Below, one piece after another: positions 1-11,365 of a stretch of DNA of 55,102 bases. The DNA comes from Amphimedon queenslandica (lineage: Eukaryota; Porifera; Demospongiae; Haplosclerida; Niphatidae). The stretch covers positions 12,734-67,835 of the forward strand of contig NW_003546539.1 of NCBI RefSeq assembly GCF_000090795.2, in the 5' to 3' direction. The position numbers and the translations under genes are program-made. Position 1 is the first letter of the stretch. Each line of letters begins with the position of its first letter. The notes under the pieces were generated by a model. It worked only from the letters and a program-made list of their open reading frames with translations. It was not told where the DNA came from and made no database searches.

Positions 1-3000
1 GCGAAGGGGAGAGGGTTTCGCCCAGGAGTGTGGGAGAAGTCGTGTCCCCCTTTTGGGTCGGATCGAGGCACCCAGTATCTCATGCTTGAAACCCTCTCTT
101 CTTCTCTTTCACTCTCTTTCCTTTTTATGTGATATGGACTCTAAGCAGAAGAAAGGATCAGACTTTTCTTTTTCTTTTTTGTCTCGATCCTTTAACTACT
201 TAAAAGCAGGCAAACACTATACAGTTGAGCTAAGCCAGGTTACGGTGGGTAGATTGGTGAGGTTTGTGATGCAGGTAGCTTGATTAACCTGGGCACTAGC
301 TTCCTAATTCTCATTCTGATCTCTTTCTCAATCCCGTGGCTTTGACTTAGGATCAATTGTTTAGTGTTTGCCTCACCTTTCAAAATAAGTCAATAACTCT
401 CATTGTAGGTTTATGATCAACGTCACGTCAAAACTGCGTGTGTAATCTGATGATTTAATAAAAATAATGCTTTAAAATTGACATGAAATTAGCAAAGTTT
501 TAATTCTGCATTGTGTTTTGTGGCTTGAGTGTGAGTGTGTATTGTTACTACCACAATTTGTTTCATAATTTGAAAATGGTACACCATGTTCTTAATAATT
601 AAACATGTTTCTTATATAAGTGACACAATTCATACATGCTCCTCATATAGGTGACCCAAATTTACACATGTTCCTCATACACATTTTGTTAGATTTTAAT
701 GGTCCTAAACATGACCCTAAACTGTTTTTAAGTTTAGCTAATGTTCATATGCTAATTATTGCATATGTAAATGTATAATATTATATTACGTTTTGGTATG
801 CTTGGCGTGTCACACTGCATAGTCACGTAGCGTAAAATTGTAACGTCTTGCGGTCTCTACTTTTGCTTTCTTTCAACCGTATTCATCATCATTGGATCAT
901 TCCATCTGCTTTTCAAAGCATGCAAGAAGGAAGACCTATTTTGTAATCATTGGGGTAGCTGCTATTTGTCACATTTGATCATAGGGTGAGAGGTTATCAA
1001 TCAAGAACAGATTTACTTTCTATGAACAGCTCTTCAGAAAGACAGCAGGCTCTGATCAAGGAGGTGGTTGCTGTGAACACAGGACTTACCACTATTGTCA
1101 TATCATGCATCACTACTCTACACTTCTCCTGTCAGTTTACAATCGGATCATTTCTGTATTACTAGCTGTCTTCCGGTGGGGAGAGGAGAAAGGAGAGGAA
1201 AACATATCATAGCTACTTTGGATTCAATGAATACACGAGCATATTTTTTCACTGTATGGGATGAGCTACCCTTTTTCACAGTGGCCTGCTTTTAGTCCCG
1301 ATCATGTGAGAGAGAAGGGGAGGGTCAGCAGAGTGGAGAGGGTTTCACCCAGGAGTGTGGGAGAAAAAGTCCCCCTTTTGGTTCGGATCAAGGCACCCAG
1401 TATCTCATGCTTGGAACCCTCTGTTCTTCTTTTTCCTTTTTGTGTGTTATGGACTCTAAGCAGAAGAAAGGAGAAGATCGACTTTCTTTTTCCTTTTTGT
1501 TTTGATCCTTTAACTACAGGACTTACCACTATTGTCATATCATGCATCACTACTCTACACTTCTCCTACAGTTTACAATCAGATCAGTCCTCTATAACTA
1601 GTTGTCTTCTGGTGGGGAGAGGAGAATAAGAAGAACAAAGTTTATTCACAGTGAGTGGATTGGGAAGGTCTGTGATGAGGGTTGTTAATGGACTTTGGCA
1701 CCAGCTTCCTAAGTCTCATTCTCTTTTTCAATACTGTGACAGCATTGGCTTAAGCTCATTTGTTTATAGTATTCGCCTTTGAAAATAAGTCAATAGCTCT
1801 CATTGTAGGCTTATAATTAACGTAACGTCAAATTTACGTGCACGTGATTGGACATTTTGATGCAAATGACACTTTAAAGTTGACACAATATTATAGCGAA
1901 ATTTCAATTCTGCATTGCATTTTGTAATGAGTGTTTGTTATTTTATAGCCAACACAAGTTATTTCATAATTATTATTATTGTGTATTATTAGTACTATAA
2001 ATATGAACATCGTCGTAGATTGTTAAGATTATTGTTATTACATTAAGGTTATAATAATAGACAAGGGTCATATACAGTAATATGGTAGGAAGCAATGGTA
2101 ATAGATTATTAGTTAATAGTATGGTATTTAGTATTAAGTTAAGTTGTCTTATGTTATGTGGTCATACAGCATAAGTTGTAGGTAGTAGGTAATGTTATGG
2201 TATTGAGAGAGGAATGTACTTTGTATAGCAATGAGGTTAGTATGGTATAGGTACATGATATGGTTTTTATAGTGTCATATTAAGGTTCATAAGTGATAAG
2301 TCTGTGTAGGCAATGAAGGATAAGAACATACCCACTTATATAGCAAGGTTAATATATGATGTAGATAACATTAATGGTTGTACATAGGTAATAGTATAGT
2401 ATTAAGATATTATACTGGTATAGCAGAATTAATGCAATGTATTGTGTTGGTATCATTGTGTCATATTAAGGATTGATCATAATGTTATAAGTTGTATGCA
2501 TAGAAATGGTACGCTATTAAGATTAAAAAATGTACTTATACATTTGTATATAGGAAGGTTAATAATTATGGTATAGGTCTATAATTTGGTTTTCATCAAA
2601 TGGTTTTGGTATGTAAAGGGTCATAGGTTATATAAGTAACTGCAGTGTGGAGATATCTCACTATTCAAGTATTTTCTCAACATGTACATGTTTAACTGTT
2701 ATTGGTGTGTTTGTATAATATTAGTTGTCCCTTACTGGTTCTGTATGTATGTACATGTACCAGTGCCCATATTTCATATTCTTGTTTTAATATGTTAGTG
2801 TCTGCATGTACATGTGTGCATGATAATATATTATTATGTTTTTGTTTGTGTTTGTACACGTGTTGTCGTGTTTGTACACGTGTCCTCACGTAGCGTAAAA
2901 CTGCAACGTCTCCTGGTCTCCAGTCTTGCTTTCTCTGGACAATGTTTGTCATCATTGGATCACTCCACCTGCTTGCAAGAAAACTTCAATCTTATTTGGT

Positions 3001-3990
3001 ATTTTCAATCACATCGAAGTATCATTTGTTACCATGCATCATGAATTAATTCAGTACCTTGTGAGAGCTAGTGTATCAATCAAGAACATTCCATATGATT
3101 TACTAATGGCTCTTTGGAAGGACATCAGCTAACAAGGAGGTTGTCATTGATGTGGACACAGCTATAGTACTTTCCACTGCTATCATAGCATTGAGGCTCA
3201 AGCATCCAGCACTAATCTACAGTTTACAATATTAATTGGATCTTCATCTAATACTAGCATTCTGAGAGGAGGAAGGAGAAGAACTGATAGACTACCAGAG
3301 GAGGAGAGGAGAACATATTTGATTAAATGAAGACATGAGCATATTTTTCACTGTATGGTTTGAGCTACCCTTTTTTACAGTGACCTGCTTTTAGTCCCGA
3401 TCATGTGAGAGGGAAGGGGAGGGTCAGCGGAGGGGAGAGGGTTCGCCCAGGAGTGTGGGAGAAGTCGTGTCCCCCTTTTGGGTCGGATCGAGGCACCCAG
3501 TATCTCATGCTTGGAACCCTCTCTTCTCCTCTTTCACTCTCTTTCCTTTTTGTGTGATATGGACTCTAAGCAGAAGAAAGGATCAGACTTTTCTTTTTCT
3601 TTTTTCATCTCGATCCTTTAACTACTTAAAAGCAGGCAAACACTATACAGTTGAGCTAAGCCAGGTTACGGTGGGTAGATTGGTGAGGTTTGTGATGCAG
3701 GTAGCTTGATGAACCTGGGCACTAGCTTCCTAATTCTCATTCTGATCTCTTTCTCGATCCCGTGGCTTTGACTTAGGATCAATTGTTTAGTGTTTGCCTC
3801 ACCTTTCAAAATAAGTCAATAACTTTCATTGTAGGTTTATGATCAACGTAGCGTTGAAATTACATGCGTGTGATCTGACGTTTTGATGCAAGTAACGGTT
3901 TACGTTGACACGATATTTGCGAAATCTCAATTCTGTGTCAAGTGTCTATTGTTATTTTATAGGATGCACAATTAATTCTTAATGTAATAA
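1..3990. repeat. Three copies of a long dispersed/tandem repeat unit
   Basis: Copy A (1 to about 560, cut by the window edge), copy B (about 830-1950) and copy C (about 2885-3990) share long stretches, for example the motif GGCACCCAGTATCTCATGCT and the block around GACTCTAAGCAGAAGAAAGG. A and C are almost identical over about 430 bases, while B is more diverged. B also carries an internal direct repeat: 1081-1197 reappears at 1518-1625. Short open frames in A, B and C (53-283, 1261-1629, 3455-3709) are shadows of the repeat: they have no domain and B breaks the frame seen in A and C. The A/B spacing (about 1.33 kb) and B/C spacing (about 2.1 kb) differ because of AT-rich filler. I cannot name the family. 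Confidence 0.8.
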
Positions 3991-5100
3991 TTATTCTTGA
4001 TAATATGCACATTGTGTGGTAGATTGTGTATTAAGACTACTCATTATGTTGATGTTGTAGAGGTTAAAATATTTAGACAGTAGTGGTGGGAGGCAGAAAT
4101 AGGTCATTAGATAATGATACAGTATTAAGATAACTTGTCTTACATTGTGTATACAAAATAAGTTGTAGGTATAGGTAGGTATTGTAGTAGAAATTAGGAA
4201 GCAGGTATAGTTATATTAGGCTATGGTGTAGTTATTGTGTAGTAGAAATTAGAAAGTAGTTATAGTATAGAAATTAGGAAACAGGTAGTTATAGGATACA
4301 GGTTATATAGTGTACGTATAGGTTATAGATCTAGGTTTTATGATTTATTATTATTTAATTATTATCGTTTATAATTATTTGTTATTTTTTATGATTTATT
4401 ATTATTTATTATTATTTATTATTATTATTTTTACAACCGGGCCTCAGCAAGAGTGTTGGGCCTCAGGTTATCTATATTTTTGGGTAGCAATGTAGTGCCG
4501 CCTCCACGTGGCGCTGCCTGGGATCACTAGTGGTTACTACTGCTAGTGATGCTAAGAGCACTACATACAAGAAGAATAACAATACTAACAGTAAGTTTGT
4601 GTAAAAAATTTAATATTACCATTGATAGGTTCAAGCTGAAATAAAGATGAAATGTCAAGTGGATTGATGCTCAAGACTGAAGCTAGAGATTTATATACTA
4701 GTTTTAATTTTTTTTGAAAATAATTCTTTTAAAATTTTGATTGCATGCATTTATAGCGATTTGAACTGTCATTGCCGGTTCTACAACTACTGCTGTGCAG
4801 CACTGCTAAATGAGCCACCAACACATGCACACATCTTTTTATAATGAATGTACAAAATATTATGTTGTGTAGAAATTCTAATTCAAATTTTAATTTTTAA
4901 GGTTCCTAATTTATGTCAAGATGTGCATGTATCTATATAATTAGTTGAATTCAGTAAAAGTTAAAATGTTTGTCATTAAAAATGAACTAATCTTGAAGAC
5001 TTTACCAACTGCAGTCACTCCAGTCTCCTAGTAGTGGTATATAAGGGCCAGCTACTATCTCTGATGACATGCATTGTTTTAATTGGTAGCTATAATTATA
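3991..5100. other. AT-rich intergenic DNA with degenerate simple repeats
   Basis: There is no convincing gene here. 3990-4330 holds degenerate GTATAGG/TTAGG-rich sequence, similar in texture to 1980-2640. 4340-4430 is an ATT/TTA microsatellite. 4430-4560 is a more GC-rich patch with a short inverted repeat near CACTAGTGGT / ACTGCTAGTG. The last few hundred bases lead into the RBM34-like gene. Nothing else was recognised. Confidence 0.6.
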
Positions 5101-5139
5101 CATGCTTTCAAAATGGCTGTTCAGGTATAGTTAAGTGCT

Positions 5140-6699
5140 TTGTTTACAGAGGGAAAAGAGAAGCTATCCACTCCTCCAGACCCACCACAAAGAAAGAAAG
5201 AACATACTAAGACTTTAAAGAAGGAAGTGAGCGGGACAGAGCCCGAGATAAAGAGAGAGAAAGCCACAAAGAGACAGGGTAGTTTACTAGGACTATTAAG
5301 TACAACCAGAAATAGAAATACTACTAATAATAAGAATGATCCTCGTACAGTATTTATTGGTAACATTCCTCTAGCAACTAAAAAGAAGGACATACTCAAG
5401 CTGGTCTCCCTGTTTGGTTTGATTGAACGATCAATTGCTGTTTCTCCTGGTAAACTTCCTGTTGAAGTTGCTAGGAAACTCAGAAAGCAGTTGACAGGAG
5501 CGAACGACTACTAATTTCTATGTTGTTATAGAGACAGAGGAGTCTGGCAGTCTGCTAGTGCTTGTTTGGAGTTGAATGGATGAGAGGTTGACGGGAGGCA
5601 TCATATTAGGGTTGATCTGGCCACACCTACTAATGACACTCACTGTTCTGTGTTTGTAGGTAATGTACCTTTTGGGACTGATGAAGAGAAACTGAGAAAA
5701 GTATTTGAGTAAGTACATGTACATGTATGTAGTATTTACGTAACGTTCATGTGCATAGAATGTTATTGGAGAATTCTCTCCTTGAAATTTTTGGTCAAAG
5801 ACCCTGTATAGGGGCTATTGCTCAATTTTTGAGTAACTTTAGAAATTTGTAAAAAAATCAAAACTTGATAGGAATTAGCTCAAACTTTCTACGCAACATA
5901 AGAACATGTACATTGTATATGCATCAGAAAATGTAATTTAAATGAGGAATTTAATCCTTGACATTAATTTTTTGGCGAAATTTGGCTTCAGACCCTGTAC
6001 TATAGTACAGGGACATTTGCCCGATTTCGGAGCAACTTTGAAAATTTGTAAAAAATCCTAACTTGATCAGAATCAGCTTAAACTTTTTACATAACATAAG
6101 TACATGTATATGCATCAGAAAATGTAATAAAAATGGAGAATTTTCTTCTAGTCATTTTTCATGAAATATCCTTTACTATTATTATTATACATGTATAATA
6201 ATTATTTATAGTATAAGATTTGGTCAAATTTGTTGATCAACTAATTCATAAAAAATCCATTTTGATCAGAATAAAATGGTTTTAAAGTCATTATTCTCTT
6301 TTCCCCCCTCATTTTATCATTTTCCTCCCTCCCCTTTTCTCCCTCAGGTCCTGTGGTCTTATTGATGGCATTCATATCGTTAAAGACACTAGGACTGGCA
6401 TTAACAAAGGGTTTGCTAACTTTGCTTATGTCAAATTCAAAGACAGCAGCGCTTGCAAGAATAACGAGAGAATTGAACTAGAGGGACCGAAACTAAGAGT
6501 CTGTTGCTGTCACAGCGATAAGTCAAAGTTCCAGACTAAATTTGGAGGAGCCAAGTCCCAAGCTGGTCGTAATAAGAAGTTTCTCAAGTCGTTCCAACCT
6601 TCAAAGAGAAAGGGAAAGACTGATAAGAAGAAGACTAAACTGAGTAGGAAAGAGAAATCAGTTAAAAGGAAAGAGAAACCAAGAAGAATAAATAAATAG
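5140..6699 (+). pseudogene. RBM34-like RNA-binding protein gene, decayed
   Basis: RBM34/Nop12-type proteins carry two RRM domains and basic tails and act in the nucleolus on pre-rRNA. Here a lysine-rich N-terminus leads to RRM1 (RNP2-like TVFIGNIPLA near 5344). RRM2 follows (CSVFVGNVPFGT near 5644; RNP1-like block near 6403-6440) and then a basic tail ending at TAG 6697-6699. An intron runs from 5709 (GTAAGT) to 6347 (CCTCAG). The copy is broken three ways. One extra T near 5512 causes a frameshift. An 8-base insertion GGCAGTCT (5546-5553, next to an identical TCT) adds +8, so the two shifts sum to +9. A TGA (5581-5583) interrupts NG-EVDG inside RRM1. RRM2 also holds a 9-base near-duplication (TTTGCT AAC TTTGCT). 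The true start is unclear: 5140 is a TTG and the upstream ATG at 5113 meets a stop. The retained intron argues against a processed copy. Confidence 0.8.
5760..6290 (+). repeat. Dimeric dispersed repeat in the RBM34-like intron
   Basis: Two diverged tandem units (about 5770-5945 and 5950-6130) each read: poly-A/T stretch, a gene-like line TTGATAGGAATTAGCTCAAA, then ACATGTA..GCATCAGAAAATGTAAT. The same family recurs at 17865-18215 (opposite strand, ERp44 intron), 30590-30660, 37990-38310, 38940-39020 and 39425-39760. It is non-coding. The repeated use across introns and spacers marks a family-level dispersed repeat. Confidence 0.65.
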
Positions 6700-6922
6700 A
6701 TAAATTAATAAACATATGTAAAGAATTATAATGCATTAATTACTTTTCTAATTAGCACTATGTTACTAAAGTATACCAATTATCAGATGATTTCCTCCTC
6801 ACTTTAAGATTAACTTTTGATAATTTATACAATATAAGCCATAATGTACATGTCCCAAGCGATAGTTACCACAGAAAACACTTGCCTAAGTAATTGACTC
6901 ATCTATTTTACTGTTAATCCAA

Positions 6923-8876
6923 ATGCTGTACTATAGTCAGTCATTAGCTATGCCTCTCTTGTTAGTGGTTGTTCTCTTATTCTTCAGTAGCTCCTGCAGT
7001 GTCTCCTCTGGTCAGTATTATGTGTCTGATGACTGCAGTTCAGTTACTCAATCACCTTGTAATCCTTTATCAGTGAATGATGGGAAGATGTCTCAATACA
7101 GTAACACCATCTTCTACTTCATTGGAACTACTAACATTAGATATTATGTTGTTACCATGACTGCAGTAAAGAATGTTACTCTACATGGACTGGATCAGTC
7201 TCCTAGTATTAACTGCAATGGAGTTTTTTTCTAAAACTAGCATTCTGGTATATTACAGTAATGATGCCACCATTTATTTCTAACATATCGTTCAGTGATT
7301 GTTCACTGGAGATTCATTCATCCAACAATATTACAATATCTAGTGGCTTTTTCTTTGGATCAAAATCTGGCACATTGCAGCTATATAATGCTTTTGATGT
7401 TACAATATCATCATCAGTTTACAATGGCTATAAAATAAACATTTACTATGAACCTCTTCCAGTATGTAGTGATGAATTACCCCATTACTCATTGATACTG
7501 ACTAATGTTAACTTGACTCAGTTATGCGATGCTGGTGAAATGGAACTAGTAATCAATCATGGTAACTCATACAATCTATCAATCATTTTGATCATTTTTA
7601 TTCTGTACAATGTTTTACATTAGAATTGTTTGAAAGTATCTTTAATTTTTTATTATCAAGTCTTCATTTCACAATAATACTCTATATATTGGCTTTTGTG
7701 TTTACTTTGGTGAAAATTCAGCTCCCACTCTAAATGCTCATATCCTGGTATTACGTTATCAAATCATGTTTGATGCTTGACAATGAAGCAGGGTTATTTA
7801 TTGATGCAACATTTTTGAGATTCCTTCAAATCAATATAATAGACACTAAACTCATTAGAAATAGAGGAAATAAGATAATGAACAGTAATGCTATTAGTCT
7901 TAGTAATGTTACTGTTGCTAACAGTACCTATACAGGATAGACACTTGAAAAATCATTAGTAACAATTAAAAGTAATTTAATATTTAGGAACAATACTGGA
8001 GTAGTTGGAGGAGGATTAGCAATAAATGACTCATCACAATTGATGGTATCATCATCAGCTAACTTAGAGTTTATTGATAATCATGCTTCTTATATATAAA
8101 GGTGGAGGGATCTATGTTGAACAGTCATCAGATAGTGATATAAGATTAATAGCACCAAATATACCTCTTACATTGATAAATAATAGTGCTGGACTGATTG
8201 GTGGTGATATGTATTGTATGACATACAATCAGTTTAACTTCACTAACCCACGCATTAGTTCAACTGGTAATCCAGTGTCATTGTGTTTTTGTGATTCTCA
8301 AGCTATCAATATTACCAAGAGTACATGTTACTAAAAGCTGTTTTTTGTAAGTGAACAACACATTTATCAAGGTCAAACACTGAAGTATTATGTGGCTTTG
8401 TCAGGTTACGATTACTTTGGATCACTAACTCCAACAGATGGCACAGTACAAGTATTTAATGACAATAATTTGCTGAATCAGACATATATTCCCAATACTT
8501 GTTCACTAATTGAATACACACTAAACTGACTCAAACAGGACACTAAAGTGACTTAGCACTAGCACCACCTTTACTCACTGCAGACGAAACTTACCCTGAT
8601 TTCATTGGTAAAGAGTGTCCCATTGGTTTCAGGTTAGATAAGTCACAAGTTTCCTGTACTTGCAGTCAAAAGTGTTTCAAGAGAGAATGTGACATGTTGT
8701 GATATAACTAGTCTAAACATTACACACAGGTCTACTGTGAATTGGAACATATGATACCAGTACACCTTTCAATGCTAATGCAACCAATCCTAATGCATGC
8801 ATTATCAATGAGGACTGTCTCCTCTATTGTTCTCCTAATCCTGTTACCTTCAAGTTGAATGACACTGATACTCAAT
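6923..8876 (+). pseudogene. Beta-helix receptor (secreted/multi-pass family) gene, decayed
   Basis: An N-terminal hydrophobic signal peptide (residues about 9-28 from 6923) is followed by Asn/Ser/Thr-rich repeats with GGGI.. and NNSAG motifs. These are typical of right-handed parallel beta-helix ectodomains like that of the large gene at 33945. Then comes a Cys-rich part (ECPIGFRLDK and SCTCSQKC near 8605-8680; NEDCLLYCSPNP near 8808-8848). The reading frame is broken repeatedly: stops or shifts near 7232, 7621, 7938, 8097, 8332, 8528 and 8705-8750. No membrane part follows. Instead the frame runs directly into topoisomerase II sequence at about 8877. This is a non-functional relic of the sponge-expanded family; ligand and role are unknown. 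Confidence 0.7.
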
Positions 8877-10821
8877 GTGTGACTCTTTCTCCTGAGAAAA
8901 TGGAAGAAGCTCAATCTGCAGGCATACACAAGAAGTTTAAACTAGTCAGTAACATGATTAGTACTGGCATTATGGTAGGCAATCAGAACCTTAGTTGTAT
9001 TTTATAATTAAAATTCTCATTTTCTTAATTATTAGATCCTTTTTGATTACAATGGCTGTTTAAAGAAGTACTATGGGGAGATTGAAATTCTTAAAGAGTT
9101 TTATGATGTATGCATGTCTGACCTTATATCACAAAAGAAAGGAATATTTAGTTAGAGAACTTACTGCAGAGTTTCTACGTTTACAAAATCAAGCACATTT
9201 TATAACCGAGAAAATTCAAGACAAACTTAAAATTGGTTAGGATTTTTGTTTTGTCCATTCATAACATTTGTTATTTACAGAAGGTAAAAAGATGAACAAT
9301 GCGATATCAGAATTAGAGTCACAGAGATATGATAGTGATCCAGTTAAAGCATGGAAGAAAAGCTTATCTGATCAACCAACAGTGGAGGAGGAAGATCATG
9401 AGAGCACTCCTGAAAGTGGACCAAATTATAACTAACTCCTGTCTATATGCCATTTTGGAGTGTGACAGAAGAGAAAGCAGAAGAGCTATTGCAAACAAGA
9501 GATAAAAAGGTACATGTGATAGTTTAATTGATGCAATGAATGCATGTAAGCCTGCTATTTATTTTGTGCATTTTATTATTTTAGCATTTCTGCTGTATTT
9601 GGATTTTTAAAGTTTTTTTGAGCTATAATTTATAGGCAATTTTATTGTACATGTAGGTTGAAGAGCTGGAAGAGCTCAAGGGAAAATCAGCAACAGATTT
9701 ATGGAAAATGAATTTGGGACAACTTTCTTACATGTTTAGATGTGAGCTTTTCATGTAGATGTAACTTAGTCTATGGTGCTATACTCTTTAAATGATAGGA
9801 AGTTGAGGAAAGAGAACATCAGGAAGAGTCAGCTGGTGCAGCTATTGTTGTTAAGAAGAAAGGTAAAGAAAGACAAACAAAATTGACAGGTAATGTCTTT
9901 TTATTTTCGTTGTTTTTATTTTCCTTCTTTATTTCACAATTACTGTATAATGAAATTTAAGGCTCAGCTACAAAAGGTTCTACTTCAGCTGCAGTAACTA
10001 AACCATCGGCTTTTGCAGAGGTTGTAACACCTGAAATACCAGAGTTTTGCGCTGAAAAAGTAAAAAAGGAGAGAGCAACAAAGTCCCAAAGAGCTAAGGC
10101 TGATGACCCTGGTCAGATAAAGTTGCCGTTTAATTCCATTGAAGAAATGACTACAAATGAAACAGGAACTAAAACTGTTAAGGATGAGAAAGTTAAGGAT
10201 GAGAAAGTTAAAAAATCTGCAGAAGACTCACACACTTCCAAGAAAGAACCATCACCAACTGATGCATCGCAGACAACTTTGAAGTTTCATGCCGAGAGTA
10301 AGAAGAGAGTTTATCACTTCAGCAGTGACAGCAGTGAAGATGATGCTGTATCTGATCACCATAGTGATGATATTTTCATTGCAAGTCTGACAAAGAAAGC
10401 AACTAAAACAACAAAAACTAAAAAACAGGCTGTTGCTGATGAAGTTCCTACTAAGACACCTGCTGTCAGTAAAACAAAAAAACAGCTTTCAGTGAAAGTC
10501 ACTTCAGTCAAAACTGACACAAACATTAAGAAACCAGTGACTAAAGGTGCAAGTAGTAAAGTAAATGCTAAGGAGACAGAGATTGATGATGATGTTTGTA
10601 TCATTGACGAAGGGTCTCCTGTCAAGAAAAACACTAAGGCAAAGTCAACCAAGGCAAAGGCCCCAAAGAGGAAAGTATCTGATTCTGAGAGCGATACTGA
10701 AGTACATGTAGTTCCTGTAGTTGAATCACCTGTGTGTTCCAAGCATTCTGGTGAGAAAGTCAAGTACTACTTCAGCGATGATGATGATGATGATTACAAT
10801 GACAGTGATTTTGATCAGTAG
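8877..10821 (+). pseudogene. DNA topoisomerase II, C-terminal fragment (5'-truncated, frameshifted)
   Basis: Type IIA topoisomerases pass one DNA duplex through another. This fragment covers only the end of the cleavage core and the C-terminal tail. Recognisable pieces are EKMEEAQSAGIHKKFKLVSN (8886 onward), LFDYNGCLKKYY (9039), YHKRKEYL..LTAEFLRLQNQA (9130-9190), RYDSDPVKAWKK (about 9328-9363), PFWSVTEEKAEELL (about 9450), ELEELKGKSATDLWK (about 9663), and a charged Ser/Lys/Asp tail ending FDQ-TAG at 10821. Exons are 8877-8974, 9036-9235, 9281-9508, 9657-about 9739, 9799-9889 and 9962-10821, with good splice sites. Frameshifts lie near 9120-9130 and 9432-9450. The ATPase and most of the cleavage domain, including the catalytic Tyr region, are absent. 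The upstream part of the first exon belongs to another gene. The last exon remains open for about 286 codons. Confidence 0.88.
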
Positions 10822-10936
10822 ACTCCAATAATATCACATTATGTATGGGCACATTATAGAAATACATGATACTTATTACAGTTTATTTAATAATAAAATT
10901 CCTTATTTTAGAATAATAATAATAATAATAATGATC

Positions 10937-11350
10937 CTACAACTCATCATGATCAACAAAAGAGTATCGTGAATTTGCAGGTTTAAGTTTTTTAAATGTG
11001 CTTTCAGGTGGCTGCTACCCAGCAGCCACCTGAAAGCACATTTATGTTCCTCTTTTGGTGGTTGATGAGGCTAATATTGAAAGTGAAATTTTGATGTTAA
11101 ATGTGAGAGTATTGAGTCAAAGCTTACATCTGGTCTGTAGTGAAATTCCTGATGAAATTTCCCACAACTCTAATATCTATGATATGATGGCCAGTAATAG
11201 CTGCACCTCCATTTGATTACATCCCTGCAAGAGACCTATCTGGCCTCTATATTCTTTTGTAATCAACTAGCTACAACATATTCATTCACAATAAAGATGT
11301 ATTTACAATTATAATGAACTCACTTTACCATTTTGTATAATCTTAATAAT
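10937..11350 (-). pseudogene. ERp44 relic, duplicate of the 15198-16680 region
   Basis: Reading on the minus strand, the end of ERp44 is recognisable: stop at 10937-10939 preceded by HDEL, then a block near 11060-11085 and one near 11125-11185 matching exon 15. It then jumps directly to exon 6 (11238-11264, reading LITKEYRGQ; donor GTAGGT changed to ATAGGT) and part of exon 5 (11315-11345). About 1.07 kb present in the intact gene (exons 7-14) is missing. The segment 10783-11200 aligns with 15044-15450, including the last codons of topoisomerase II, so this is a duplicated convergent gene pair. A palindrome (10993-11044) has overwritten part of the last exon. Confidence 0.85.
10993..11044. 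repeat. Perfect inverted repeat, 24-bp arms, 4-base loop
   Basis: Arm 10993-11016 (begins TAAATGTGCTTTCAGG) is the exact reverse complement of 11021-11044, with loop ACCC. The duplicate locus at 15253-15300 has the left arm followed by GGGTATCTCC instead. In this copy those bases are replaced by the exact complement of the preceding sequence, extending into GGGT. That pattern points to an inverted template switch after the duplication. Confidence 0.97.
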
Positions 11351-11365
11351 CTATGTCTTAATAAA

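Noticed and set aside
1302-1550. 82-residue minus-strand open frame over the first repeat block
   Set aside because: It lies wholly in the non-coding repeat unit, is not kept in the other copies and has no domain.
5113-5149. A 25-base intron after ATGGCTGTTCAG as the start of the RBM34-like gene
   Set aside because: Too short for a spliceosomal intron, and joining it gives the wrong frame for the RRM.
10356-10763. 135-residue minus-strand open frame
   Set aside because: It is the antisense shadow of the low-complexity Lys/Ser/Asp tail of the topoisomerase II last exon.
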